NCBI GenBank assembly: GCA_030041275.1
Contig: JASHOE010000046.1
Coordinates: forward strand, 1 to 64,000
Source of the DNA: Streptosporangiaceae bacterium
Lineage (GTDB): Bacteria; Actinomycetota; Actinomycetes; Streptosporangiales; Streptosporangiaceae
Reading direction: 5' to 3'
DNA: 64,000 nucleotides
Both the position numbers and the translations under genes were made by a program. This document shows positions 41,962 to 50,247 of the stretch, piece by piece; the first letter of the stretch is position 1; every line of letters begins with the position of its first letter. Under the pieces are notes generated by a model, which saw only the letters and a program-made list of their open reading frames with translations, had not been told where the DNA came from and did no database searches.

Positions 41962-42426
41962 TCACGCGGAATCGCCGGCGCGCGTACTCGGCGGCCAGTG
42001 AGCGGGAGACCAGTCCCCTGCTGGATCAGTGGTTTGCCCCACTTCGATCAGATGACCGTCGGGATCGCGGATGTAGCAACGAATCTCGTACTCATGCTGT
42101 TTGGGCGGCGTCAGGAACTGAGCTCCCCGAGCGCTCCACTCCGCGTACACAGCGTGGATGTCTTTGACCCTGATATTAAGGAAGCTGCTGACCCGGCTGT
42201 GATCGCGTGGCGCCTCGAGAGTGACCGACGGCTTGTCGTCGGTCGGGCCCCCGCCGACATTAATGATGATCCAGCTGTTGGCTAGCGCGACATAGGTCAC
42301 GTCTCCAGAGAAGACCACTCTGCCGCCTAGCACTTCGGTATAGAAGCGCCGAGAGCGCTCGACATCCTCCGACACGATGAAATGGGCCAGCACAATTCCC
42401 TCTGGCGGTGGCGGGAGCTCAGCCAT
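41962..42426 (-). CDS. VOC-family (glyoxalase/dioxygenase fold) protein
   Basis: The 154-residue protein has the paired beta-alpha-beta-beta-beta modules of the vicinal oxygen chelate fold: V-L-A-H-F-I-V-S-E-D-V-E-R-S-R-R-F-Y-T-E-V-L-G-G at residues 12-35 and Y-I-R-D-P-D-G-H-L-I-E-V-G near 120-132. Metal ligands can be suggested as His15 and Glu130, with one further His or Glu. Family members include glyoxalase I, extradiol dioxygenases and resistance proteins; no substrate can be assigned. Confidence 0.88.
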   Translation of the reverse strand: MAELPPPPEGIVLAHFIVSEDVERSRRFYTEVLGGRVVFSGDVTYVALANSWIIINVGGGPTDDKPSVTLEAPRDHSRVSSFLNIRVKDIHAVYAEWSARGAQFLTPPKQHEYEIRCYIRDPDGHLIEVGQTTDPAGDWSPAHWPPSTRAGDSA

Positions 42427-42600
42427 CCGGCACCTCTGACTGGTTGGGTCTCACATCCCCGCTTATGACGGGTCTGCAGCAAACGCTACTACGAGTAAGC
42501 GATCGCTCTCTTTCCGCGGCCAGCTTCGGCGACCGCATGGACCCCGAGCGTGGGTCAACGCGGCCATGGCCGGGCTGGGGCGCCCGCCTATCGTGGGTTG

Positions 42601-42810
42601 ATGGAGGCAAACGAAGTGCGCTCACTCAGGCTGGCCGGTGGCGAGTGCGAGGAGGCGCTGATGCGGGTGACCGGCGTCCAGGGCGACCCCAGGATCGCCG
42701 ACCACGAGCGCCGGGAACTGGACCGCATCGCGGACACGCTGAGGTCCGCGGCGGTTCAGATAGGGAGCCTCTGCGACATGATGGGCACGGGGCCGCAAAA
42801 AGGCATCTGA
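42601..42810 (+). CDS. small hypothetical helical protein
   Basis: This 69-residue protein starts at ATG 42601; in-frame codons upstream are compositionally unlike the rest. It is predicted helical, with R-E-L-D-R-I-A-D-T-L-R-S-A-A-V-Q-I-G-S-L near the C-terminus, and has two Cys. No family is recognised and the ribosome binding site is weak. Confidence 0.45.
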   Translation: MEANEVRSLRLAGGECEEALMRVTGVQGDPRIADHERRELDRIADTLRSAAVQIGSLCDMMGTGPQKGI

Positions 42811-42969
42811 CAGCTCGGCGGGTGGCTAGCGGATCGTCGCTGGCTCCGTGCAGGTGCGCTGTATTCGTGGTGCGCTTCCCAAGACGAGGCTCGTGGCATA
42901 GATCACGTTGGATTTCCCTTGACCGGCAGCTTGCTCGCATTAGACCCTCGGTTAGCGCGGCTAACTGAC

Positions 42970-43179
42970 ATGACTGCACAGGCAAAGGAACTTCCTTCAG
43001 TGAGCATTCAGCAAGAGCGGGCTACACCGACGGCTCCAGCGGTCAAGGTAAATCCAGCGACGGACGGCGATGGTCCTTCGGACAGGTTCTTGCTGCCTAT
43101 ATGGGCGCTGGTACTCATGTACGCTGTGGTCATCGGTGGAGCCATCATCATTGGAATGGTCTTCTTCGGAAGCCACTAA
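42970..43179 (+). CDS. small C-terminally anchored membrane protein
   Basis: The 69-residue protein has a polar 45-residue N-terminus with T-P-T-A-P-A and one transmembrane helix near the end (L-P-I-W-A-L-V-L-M-Y-A-V-V-I-G-G-A). ATG 42970 is used; a TTG at 42919 would add 17 residues. No strong ribosome binding site is present. The function is unknown. Confidence 0.5.
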   Translation: MTAQAKELPSVSIQQERATPTAPAVKVNPATDGDGPSDRFLLPIWALVLMYAVVIGGAIIIGMVFFGSH

Positions 43180-43362
43180 CGCAGCGCGTGACAAGCTTGC
43201 CCTCGAAAATCTGGGCGGAGGATGGCTGTCTTCGATACCCGGTGATTCCCGTCTCCGGACAAGCTGAATAGCAATGGTCTCGGTCGCTCAGCATCGACCG
43301 GGGCTTTTGTTATTTCACAGTGGAGGCCGGGAACGATGGGTCACATGCGGGGGACGGGTGCG

Positions 43363-44823
43363 TCAGGCCAGGCCGGGCGGTTCAGGCTCAAGGGCCAGCG
43401 CGGGCTGCACGTCCTCTCGCTGATCCACGACCCTGTTGCGGGCAACGTCACCCGCCTGCGGGTGCAGCCGTAGGGCCTGGACTGTGACTGCGACGGCGAT
43501 GACCGCGAGCAGCACGAATGCAACGCTGTAGGCAGTCTCGCCAGTCGGCGTGCCGGGCAGCAGCCGCCCGAGCGGCCCGCCGATGCGCAATGCGATCGTT
43601 GCTGCGGCAATAGACAGGCCCGAGGCGAGCTGGGTGGTGGTCGCAGCTAGCGTGTTCGCGTCTCGCATCTGAGTCGGCGCGATTTCGGCCATTCCGACTG
43701 TGTTGTAGACGGTGAGCGCCGCGGACCTGGCGACCCCGCTCACCAGCGCCAGCGCGGCGATGACAACCAGCGGAGTCGAGGCGGAGATCAGGGCCAGGCC
43801 TGCCATGGCAAGGGCCATGCAGCCGGTGGAGGCGACCAGCAGCGGCCGGAACCCGAACCTGTTGATCAGCGGCGTAGTGGCCGGCTTGATCCCGACGTTG
43901 CCGACGAAGATGAACGCCGTGACCGCGCCGGACTTGACCGGGCTCCAGCCGAACTGGGTCTGGAAAAGCAGCGGTAGGAGGAAGGGCCCAGCGCCGACGA
44001 CGAACCAGTAGAGAAACCCGCCGGTCTGCGTGAGCCGGAACGTTGGCACGCGCAGCGTCCGGAGGTTGAGCAGCGGGTGGGGGGTGCGGGAAAGGTGCCA
44101 GCCGGCGCCGCAGAGCAGCGCTACCGACACGACCGCGAACGCGATCGTCTCGGCTGGCCGCGGCGCGGCGCGGGACACCAGGCTGGCCGTGTACGTGAGG
44201 CCACCGAGGCCGGCGCAGGTGAGCAGGACCCCAGCCCAGTCCAGTGGCGGCGGGGTGATCGCGCCGGCGTTCTCCACCAGTCGCCAGGCGACAGCAAACG
44301 CAATGACGCCGAGCGGAGCGTTGATGAGGAACAGCCAGTGCCAGGATGCGTACGTGGTGATGAGCCCGCCAGCCAGCGGGGCGATGACCGGCGCGATCAG
44401 GCCTGGCCACACGACGTAGGACATGATCCGGACGAGGTCCCGCTTGTCCGCGCCGGATACCACCATGTTCCGGCCGACCGGGACCATCATCGCGCCGCCG
44501 GCTCCTTGAAGCACCCGCATAGCGACTAGCTCGCCGAGGCTGATGCTCGAGGCGCAGGCGACGGAGGCCGCTGTGAAGATCACGATCGCGGACAGGAAAA
44601 CGGCGCGGTTGCCGAAGCGGCGGGTCAGCCATCCGCTCAGCGGGATCAGCACGGCCAGCGTCAGCAGGTAGGCCGTGATCACGAGGCCGACCTGAGTCGC
44701 CGGCACGTGCAGTGACCGGCCGATGCGCGGGCTGGCCGTAGTTACGATCGTGCCGTCGAGCATCTCCATGAAGAAACACCCGGCGACAAGCAGAGCCGTG
44801 TTGCGCTGACGCTTGAGTATCAC
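43363..44823 (-). CDS. MFS multidrug exporter, DHA2 (EmrB/QacA)-like
   Basis: The 486-residue protein has the 14-helix pattern of DHA2 transporters. Motif D1-like L-D-G-T-I-V-T-T-A-S-P is in helix 1, motif A G-W-L-T-R-R-F-G-N-R lies between helices 2 and 3, motif B R-V-L-Q-G-A-G-G in helix 4, and the antiporter motif C region G-P/A-P-L-A-G-G in helix 5. It should export small hydrophobic compounds using the proton gradient. It is transcribed alone, and a VOC protein and LLM oxidoreductase nearby give no clear hint to substrate. Confidence 0.92.
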   Translation of the reverse strand: MILKRQRNTALLVAGCFFMEMLDGTIVTTASPRIGRSLHVPATQVGLVITAYLLTLAVLIPLSGWLTRRFGNRAVFLSAIVIFTAASVACASSISLGELVAMRVLQGAGGAMMVPVGRNMVVSGADKRDLVRIMSYVVWPGLIAPVIAPLAGGLITTYASWHWLFLINAPLGVIAFAVAWRLVENAGAITPPPLDWAGVLLTCAGLGGLTYTASLVSRAAPRPAETIAFAVVSVALLCGAGWHLSRTPHPLLNLRTLRVPTFRLTQTGGFLYWFVVGAGPFLLPLLFQTQFGWSPVKSGAVTAFIFVGNVGIKPATTPLINRFGFRPLLVASTGCMALAMAGLALISASTPLVVIAALALVSGVARSAALTVYNTVGMAEIAPTQMRDANTLAATTTQLASGLSIAAATIALRIGGPLGRLLPGTPTGETAYSVAFVLLAVIAVAVTVQALRLHPQAGDVARNRVVDQREDVQPALALEPEPPGLA

Positions 44824-44945
44824 TGATACCGATTATCCATCGCGGTCAGCCGCGAGGGACTACTCCAAGCCCGCGTTCCGATGGCGGGCTCAGCCACCGG
44901 CAGTTGCAGCGCCGGAGCCGGGCCTGACTGGCGCCGTGGCCGCAG

Positions 44946-45824
44946 TCAGAGCGCCGCAACCGCCGGGATGATCTTGCTGCCGATAATGTCGATCGGCTTG
45001 CGGTCCCAGATGCGTGCGACGTTGCAGATGGCCGTGCCGATGCCCAGCTCGGCGAGCTTTCCCAGCTCGTCGACCACTTCCGCGGCCCGTTCCCCCCGCT
45101 CGCCCACGTCCAGGTGAAAGAGCACACTTTTCTCGATCTCGTTGTAGTCGCGGCCGAGGGTCTCGCAATGCGCGTGCAGCACGTCGAGTTTGTGCGGCAG
45201 CTGCGGCCCGGGAAAGAACAAGTTGCAGGCCTGCGCGTACCGCGCTACCAGGCGGAGGGTCTTGCGCTCGCCGGCTCCGCCGATCATGATCGGCGGATGC
45301 GGCCGGGTGATCGCCCGGGGTTGGTTCAGCGGCCGACCGAGCTGGAAGTACTCGCCGCGGAACGGTGCCTCGTCGCCTGCCCACATCTGAAGGCAGATCC
45401 GCAGCGTCTCCTCAAGCTGCCCAAAGCGCTGCGCCAGCGGCGGAAACGGGATGCCGAGCGCGCGCGCTTCCTGCTCGTACCAGGCCGCACCGATCCCTAG
45501 CCAGGCACGGCCGCCGGACAGCACGTCGAGGGTGGTGACGATCTTGGCGAGCACACCGGGGTGCCGGTACGGCACGCCGGTCACCACAGCGAGCAGCCGG
45601 GCCCGGGACGTGCTGGCGGCGAGGTAACCGAGCGTTGTGTAGGCCTCCAGCATGTTCTGCTCGGGCGGCCCTATGCCTGCTATCTGGAAGAAGTGGTCCA
45701 TCACTCCGATCATGTCGAAGCCCGCATCGTCCAGGGCACGGCCCACTGATGCCAGGTCGCTGCCAAGCCGCGGTCCGCTGGTGCCGCTGAAATCCGCGAT
45801 CGACACGCCAATCCGCACGGCCAT
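44946..45824 (-). CDS. LLM-class F420-dependent oxidoreductase
   Basis: The 292-residue protein has the bacterial luciferase-like barrel: V-R-I-G-V-S-I at the start, D-M-I-G-V-M-D-H-F-F near 37-46, and D-V-L-S-G-G-R-A-W-L-G-I-G-A-A-W near 103-118, followed by P-I-M-I-G-G-A-G. The W-Y-x-x-E after G-I-G-A-A is typical of F420-dependent members. ATG 45824 follows GAGGTG closely; a GTG one codon upstream is possible. It is in tandem with the downstream DHA2 exporter. Confidence 0.9.
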   Translation of the reverse strand: MAVRIGVSIADFSGTSGPRLGSDLASVGRALDDAGFDMIGVMDHFFQIAGIGPPEQNMLEAYTTLGYLAASTSRARLLAVVTGVPYRHPGVLAKIVTTLDVLSGGRAWLGIGAAWYEQEARALGIPFPPLAQRFGQLEETLRICLQMWAGDEAPFRGEYFQLGRPLNQPRAITRPHPPIMIGGAGERKTLRLVARYAQACNLFFPGPQLPHKLDVLHAHCETLGRDYNEIEKSVLFHLDVGERGERAAEVVDELGKLAELGIGTAICNVARIWDRKPIDIIGSKIIPAVAAL

Positions 45825-45993
45825 CACCTCAGCGCTCAGCTTGCCATAGCGGTAAGGGGTCGCTGTTCACCGTGCATGTCGTTCAGCCTGCTCGCGCCCG
45901 GCTGAGGGGAGGTGGCCGCACGACGGTTGCGCGCCGCCGGGAATGTATGGATGCGGGCTCTGTTGTTTGCCGTGTGGCAACAAACGGCCTGGC

Positions 45994-47295
45994 GTGAGCG
46001 CAGCCCAGCGCTCCGAGAGACCGCCCCTCGGACAGGCTTGCCCTGGCCGGGTAGCGCGCGGTTCAGGCGGTGCCCGCACCCGACCTGTGCCGAGCGGGTG
46101 GCGGCTGGTCGCGCTGGTCGGCACCATGTCGATTTTCGGGCCGCTGTGCATAGACATGTACCTGCCTGCGCTCCCCGAGCTGAGCTCGCAACTGCACGTC
46201 GGGGCGTCGGCCACACAGCTCACCCTCACCGCGTGCGTGATCAGCATCGCGGTCGGCCAGCTCGTGCTCGGGCCGATCAGCGATCGGGTCGGACGCCGCC
46301 CACCGCTGCTGGCGGGCCTGGCTGCCTTCCTCGGGTCATCGGCGGTCTGCGCGATTGCACCTAACATCTACGTGCTCACCAGTTTCCGGCTGATCCAGGG
46401 CCTCGGGGGGGCAGCCGGCATCGCGATCTCCCGGTCCATCGTCCGGGACCTGCATTCGGGCCCGGCGCTGGCTCGGTTCTACGCGACGCTCATGCTGGCG
46501 ACCGGACTCGGTCCGGTCCTGGCGCCGCAGATCGGCAGCTGGATTCTGGCCGTTTCCTCGTGGCGCGGAGTTTTTGCCGCGCTGGCCGTTTTCGGCGCCA
46601 TCCTGCTGGCGCTGGTGTGGTGGCGGGTGCCGGAGACGCGGCCTCCGTCGGCCCGCTCCACGGGCAGCATGTGGCGCGCGCTCGGCACGACCGCGCTGGT
46701 GAGCCGCGACCGGACGTTCCTCGCTTACGCACTGGGCTGTGCGCTGGCGATGGGTGCGGTGTTCTCCTACGTCGCCGGGTCCTCGTTCGTCCTGCAGAAC
46801 GTCTACCGGCTGTCGCCGCAAAAGTACGGGCTCATCTTCGCGCTGACTGGCTGCGCCATGGTGGCGGGCGCGCAGTTGAGCGGCAGGCTGGCGGGGCGCA
46901 TTGGCTCGGCTTCGCTCCTCGCCGCCGGCCTTGGCACGATGACCGCTGGCGGCGGGCTGCTGCTCGGGGTTGTCGTCTCCCGCGCGGCCGGCCTGGCTGG
47001 CGTGATTCCTGCGGTAATCATGATCATGGCTGGCTGGGGACTGGTGGGGCCGAACGCGCTAGCGCTGGGGATGCAGAGATATCCGCAGTCGGCCGGGGCG
47101 GCCTCGGCGGTTGTCGGCTTCCTGCAGTTCACGGTCGCTGCGATCGCTGCACCGCTACCGGGCCTCGGTGGCACCGCCGACCCGCTGCCGATGGCGATTC
47201 TGGTTGCGGGCTTCCCGATGGTGGCCATCGTCACTGTCCTGGCGGTGCCGGCGGGCGCCGCAGCCCGCGCGTTGGCGCTCCCGCACAAGCTATGA
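45994..47295 (+). CDS. MFS exporter, Bcr/CflA (DHA1) family
   Basis: The protein has about 12 transmembrane helices. Helix 1 contains D-M-Y-L-P-A-L-P, which is characteristic of Bcr/CflA drug exporters. Motif A is G-P-I-S-D-R-V-G-R-R-P between helices 2 and 3, and R-L-I-Q-G-L-G-G is in helix 4. About 50 basic, unlikely residues precede helix 1, so the start is uncertain. GTG 45994 is given; another GTG closer to helix 1 (P-V-P-S-G-W) would shorten the protein by about 30 residues. Exported substrates of this family include bicyclomycin, chloramphenicol and sulfonamides, but none is implied here. Confidence 0.88.
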   Translation: MSAAQRSERPPLGQACPGRVARGSGGARTRPVPSGWRLVALVGTMSIFGPLCIDMYLPALPELSSQLHVGASATQLTLTACVISIAVGQLVLGPISDRVGRRPPLLAGLAAFLGSSAVCAIAPNIYVLTSFRLIQGLGGAAGIAISRSIVRDLHSGPALARFYATLMLATGLGPVLAPQIGSWILAVSSWRGVFAALAVFGAILLALVWWRVPETRPPSARSTGSMWRALGTTALVSRDRTFLAYALGCALAMGAVFSYVAGSSFVLQNVYRLSPQKYGLIFALTGCAMVAGAQLSGRLAGRIGSASLLAAGLGTMTAGGGLLLGVVVSRAAGLAGVIPAVIMIMAGWGLVGPNALALGMQRYPQSAGAASAVVGFLQFTVAAIAAPLPGLGGTADPLPMAILVAGFPMVAIVTVLAVPAGAAARALALPHKL

Positions 47296-47593
47296 GGGGA
47301 TGGTTTGGGATCCGTGATACTGCGCACTCGGCAAGTAATCTCTTAGCCTGCCAGCAACTGCTGTTCCACTGGCGAGGCGCTGCCGGCGCGGATCCCCTGG
47401 AGGCGGCAGTTTTCCGCGCCTTATGACCAGGAGGCAGCGACATTCGATTGCGTGCGATCCCCTGCGTCCTATCGAGGAGTATGGCGGCGGGCTGCCACGA
47501 CTGGAGAGCTCGTTCCGGCAACCGGCGTGTGATGCGTACTGACGTCCGAGCTCAGACGCTCGCGCCACGAACGACGGAGAGGATGAGGACGGG

Positions 47594-48622
47594 TTGATTA
47601 TTGAAGACGCAGGTGAGCGGACATACGAAGTAGTCGCGGGTTGGGGGGAGCTGCCGAGTGGCTGGGAGTGGGGGCAGGTCGCGGCCGTAGCGGTTGACTC
47701 AGCGGACAACGTCCACGTTTTCACCCGCGCTGACCATCCGTACTTGATCTTCGACCGTAACGGCAAGCTGCTCGACCAGTGGGGCGCTGGTCTGTTTAAG
47801 CAGCCGCACGGAATTTGCGTCGCCGCCGACGACTCCGTCTACTTCGTCGACGTGCACGGCCACATCATCATGAAGTTCAATGCTCAAGGTCGTCATCAGC
47901 TGACCCTAGGAAACCGCGACACACCCTCGGACACCGGTTACACGCGTGAGATCAGGGAACCGGATCGCGCAGCAAGTGCTGGCGAGCTGCCCGGCGGAGG
48001 ACCGGGGTCTTACACCGAGGCCGTCGCGATGATCAATGGTGTGGCCCGCGCGGGCGGCCCATTCCACCAGCCGACCGACGTGTCGATCGCAGCGAACGGC
48101 GACATCTACGTCAGCGACGGTTATCGCAACGCGCGCGTTCACCGTTTTGCCAGCGATGGCACGCTGATCAAGTCGTGGGGAAAGCCCGGCAACGCCAGGG
48201 AACTTCGCAATACCCGGGACGCGCCAGGCTCATTCCACACTCCGCACGGGATCTGGGTGCACAAGGACCGGGTCTATGCTTCCGACCGCGAGAACAATCG
48301 GATCCAGCTCTTCACGCTCGATGGCGATCACGTCGACACCTGGCTCGGATATCTTCGGCCGACGAAAATCTACGTCAGTCCGGACGAAGAGGTTATGTAT
48401 GTTTCCGAGCTCGACGACCGGGTCAGTATCGTCGACCTGGCTGGCAACGTCATCGGCCATCTTGGCCCAGGGCACGTCATTGGCCAGTCTGACGGTGGGC
48501 GGAGCCACGAGCCCGGGAAATTCTGGGGGCCACACGGGGTGTGGACGGACTCCGAGGGCTCGATTTATGTCGGCGAGGTTCTCGAGGGACGGCGCCTGCA
48601 GAAATTTGCTCGGCGCACGTAG
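47594..48622 (+). CDS. NHL-repeat protein, peptidyl-amidating lyase-like propeller
   Basis: The 342-residue protein consists of NHL repeats: V-A-V-D-S-A-D-N-V-H-V-F, L-F-K-Q-P-H-G-I-C-V-A-A-D-D-S-V-Y-F-V-D, Q-P-T-D-V-S-I-A-A-N-G-D-I-Y-V-S-D-G-Y, T-P-H-G-I-W-V, and W-G-P-H-G-V-W-T. The recurrent P-H-G-I and S-D-G-Y-x-N-x-R-V-H patterns resemble the lyase domain of peptidylglycine amidating enzyme, where propeller His residues bind zinc. No signal peptide is present. The TTG start at 47594 follows GAGGACGGG; an ATG just upstream runs into a stop. It probably shares an operon with the amidohydrolase 97 bases downstream. Confidence 0.85.
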   Translation: MIIEDAGERTYEVVAGWGELPSGWEWGQVAAVAVDSADNVHVFTRADHPYLIFDRNGKLLDQWGAGLFKQPHGICVAADDSVYFVDVHGHIIMKFNAQGRHQLTLGNRDTPSDTGYTREIREPDRAASAGELPGGGPGSYTEAVAMINGVARAGGPFHQPTDVSIAANGDIYVSDGYRNARVHRFASDGTLIKSWGKPGNARELRNTRDAPGSFHTPHGIWVHKDRVYASDRENNRIQLFTLDGDHVDTWLGYLRPTKIYVSPDEEVMYVSELDDRVSIVDLAGNVIGHLGPGHVIGQSDGGRSHEPGKFWGPHGVWTDSEGSIYVGEVLEGRRLQKFARRT

Positions 48623-48719
48623 CCATCCTGGCGGCAGAAACAAGAGACGCCGGAAACAAGATCAGTCTGCCACCGGGACACCGCGAGCCTGCGTGCAGAC
48701 ATAACCGGAAGGTTCGCCC

Positions 48720-49589
48720 GTGGAAATCATAGATGGCCAGTTTCACGAGCCATCGCCGCCGAAGCCGATCGATGACGCGTTCGATGCGGCGGCATCGCAA
48801 CTTATCAACGTCGAGCTGGCCCGGGAAGCTATCGATTGCGTCGGGGTCGACAAGGCGCTGGCGTTCGCCAGTCAGCCGTACATCGAGGCCTGCGTTGCGA
48901 GATATCCCGAGCGCTTCGCCGGCGTCCTCGTGTTCGATCACCTGGCCGAGGACCTTGAGGAGCAGATCGCTACGTACCGGCTGAAGCCCGGCTGCCTCGC
49001 TGGCCGCAACCTAGTCGCCAACGCGGCCACCGCCGAACTTCGGCCTGAATTCCGCGAAGGCAAGTTCGATCGCTACTGGTCGTACGCCGAGAAATATGAC
49101 GTGCCGTTGTTCTTCTCCACGCATGGGTGGGCAGGCGTGATGAGCGTGGTGGCAGAGCGTCACCCAGGCCTGACCATGATCATTGATCATATTGGTGTCA
49201 GCCAGTCACCGGTCTCGCCCCCGCGCGATGAGCCGTGGGACAAGCTGGATGGCCTTCTCAGCCTCGCGCAATACCCGAATGTCAACGTGAAGCTTTGCGG
49301 TGCGCCGTTGCTGTCCTCGGAGCCCTACCCCTACAAGGACGTATGGCCGTACCTCCATCGCGTCTTCGAGGCGTTCGGCGCGCACCGGATCCTGTGGGCG
49401 TCGGATTACACGAGGATGCGCTGGCTGCCGTCACTTCAGGCAACGGGCACGCGGTACGCGCCTTTCAAGGACTGGAAGTATTACAGCGACTGCCTGAGTT
49501 ACGTTCGGGATACGACCGAGATCTCGGAGTCCGAGAAAGAGTGGGTGCTGGGTAAGACCGTTCGGCGCGTGCTCCGCTGGCAGGACTGA
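48720..49589 (+). CDS. amidohydrolase-family TIM-barrel enzyme (amidohydrolase 2 type)
   Basis: The 289-residue protein starts I-I-D-G-Q-F-H-E, where the usual D-x-H-x-H metal site is reduced to a single His. It has F-S-T-H-G-W near 133, I-I-D-H-I-G near 158, and L-W-A-S-D-Y near 222, which give the later His and Asp of the barrel. It belongs with amidohydrolase 2 enzymes such as 2-pyrone-4,6-dicarboxylate lactonase and gamma-resorcylate decarboxylase relatives. GTG 48720 is preceded by GGAAGG. Substrate is unknown; pairing with the NHL protein suggests a small catabolic unit. Confidence 0.88.
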   Translation: MEIIDGQFHEPSPPKPIDDAFDAAASQLINVELAREAIDCVGVDKALAFASQPYIEACVARYPERFAGVLVFDHLAEDLEEQIATYRLKPGCLAGRNLVANAATAELRPEFREGKFDRYWSYAEKYDVPLFFSTHGWAGVMSVVAERHPGLTMIIDHIGVSQSPVSPPRDEPWDKLDGLLSLAQYPNVNVKLCGAPLLSSEPYPYKDVWPYLHRVFEAFGAHRILWASDYTRMRWLPSLQATGTRYAPFKDWKYYSDCLSYVRDTTEISESEKEWVLGKTVRRVLRWQD

Positions 49590-49709
49590 CCGGCCCTAGC
49601 AGCCCAGGAGGTGGCAGCTGACGGCGGCAGGCTGTGACGCTCACCCTGGCGGCCCGCAAGGCTGCAGCGTCTGACCGGCCCGCGATACCGTTACTGGCGT
49701 GAGCTTGTC

Positions 49710-49988
49710 ATGAGCAGGGTTCACGACATGGGCGGCCAGACTGGGTTCGGGCCCGTCCCGGTCGAGGATGACGACGGGCAGTTCTTCCACGCAGACTGGG
49801 AGGCCCGGGTCTACGCGCTCGTCCGGGCACTGCAGCGGCGGGGCATCATCGGTGCGCAGTTCGACGATCTTCGCGACGCGATCGAGCGCATCCCGCCCGC
49901 GGAGTACCTCGCGTCGTCCTACTACGAACGCTGGCTCCGCGCGGCGGAGATGCTGCTCACCGAGCGCGGGTTGCTCCACGATGGCTAG
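49710..49988 (+). CDS. nitrile hydratase beta subunit, N-terminal half (thiocyanate hydrolase beta-like)
   Basis: The 92-residue protein matches only the N-terminal, helical half of nitrile hydratase beta: V-H-D-M-G-G-Q-T-G-F-G-P-V at 4-16, F-F-H-A-D-W-E-A-R at 25-33, and I-E-R-I-P-P-A-E-Y-L near 58-67, then Y-Y-E-R-W-L. Arg60 in I-E-R corresponds to a segment that in known enzymes contacts the oxidised metal-claw cysteines. In standard enzymes this domain continues into an SH3-like half; here it ends and the SH3 half is a separate gene overlapping by eight bases. The same split is known in thiocyanate hydrolase (scnB) and toyocamycin nitrile hydratase. Confidence 0.88.
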   Translation: MSRVHDMGGQTGFGPVPVEDDDGQFFHADWEARVYALVRALQRRGIIGAQFDDLRDAIERIPPAEYLASSYYERWLRAAEMLLTERGLLHDG

Positions 49989-50247
49989 GTTCGCCCCTGG
50001 TGATCGAGTGCGAGCCCGCAGTGTGGATTCGGACGGCCACACTCGTCTGCCGCGTTACGTCCGGGGTCATGTCGGTGAGGTCGTCGCGGTCCGGGCGGTA
50101 TGGGCATTGCCCGATCAGACGCTGCGCGGGACTTCCCGCCCCGAGCAGGTGTATGCGGTGCGGTTCACGGCCGATGAGCTCTGGGGCTCTGGGTCGCACT
50201 CTGTGACCCTGGACCTTTGGGAGTCCTACGTGGAGCAACAGCGATGA
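49981..50247 (+). CDS. nitrile hydratase beta subunit, C-terminal SH3-like half (thiocyanate hydrolase alpha-like)
   Basis: The 88-residue protein is the C-terminal SH3-like domain of nitrile hydratase beta: F-A-P-G-D-R-V-R-A-R at 4-13, H-T-R-L-P-R-Y-V-R-G at 20-29, V-Y-A-V-R-F-T-A-D-E-L-W-G near 57-69, and D-L-W-E-S-Y at 78-83. The Arg of H-T-R is in the segment that contacts the metal centre in known structures. ATG 49981 overlaps the end of the preceding gene, and its own stop overlaps the alpha gene (ATGA), so all three are translationally coupled. Accessory maturation proteins of nitrile hydratase share this fold, but the complete set of core motifs favours a structural subunit. Confidence 0.88.
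   Translation: MARFAPGDRVRARSVDSDGHTRLPRYVRGHVGEVVAVRAVWALPDQTLRGTSRPEQVYAVRFTADELWGSGSHSVTLDLWESYVEQQR

Noticed and set aside
43448..44779. 443-codon alternative minus-strand frame inside the MFS gene
   Set aside because: It is a compositional shadow of the true frame, with no transmembrane pattern.
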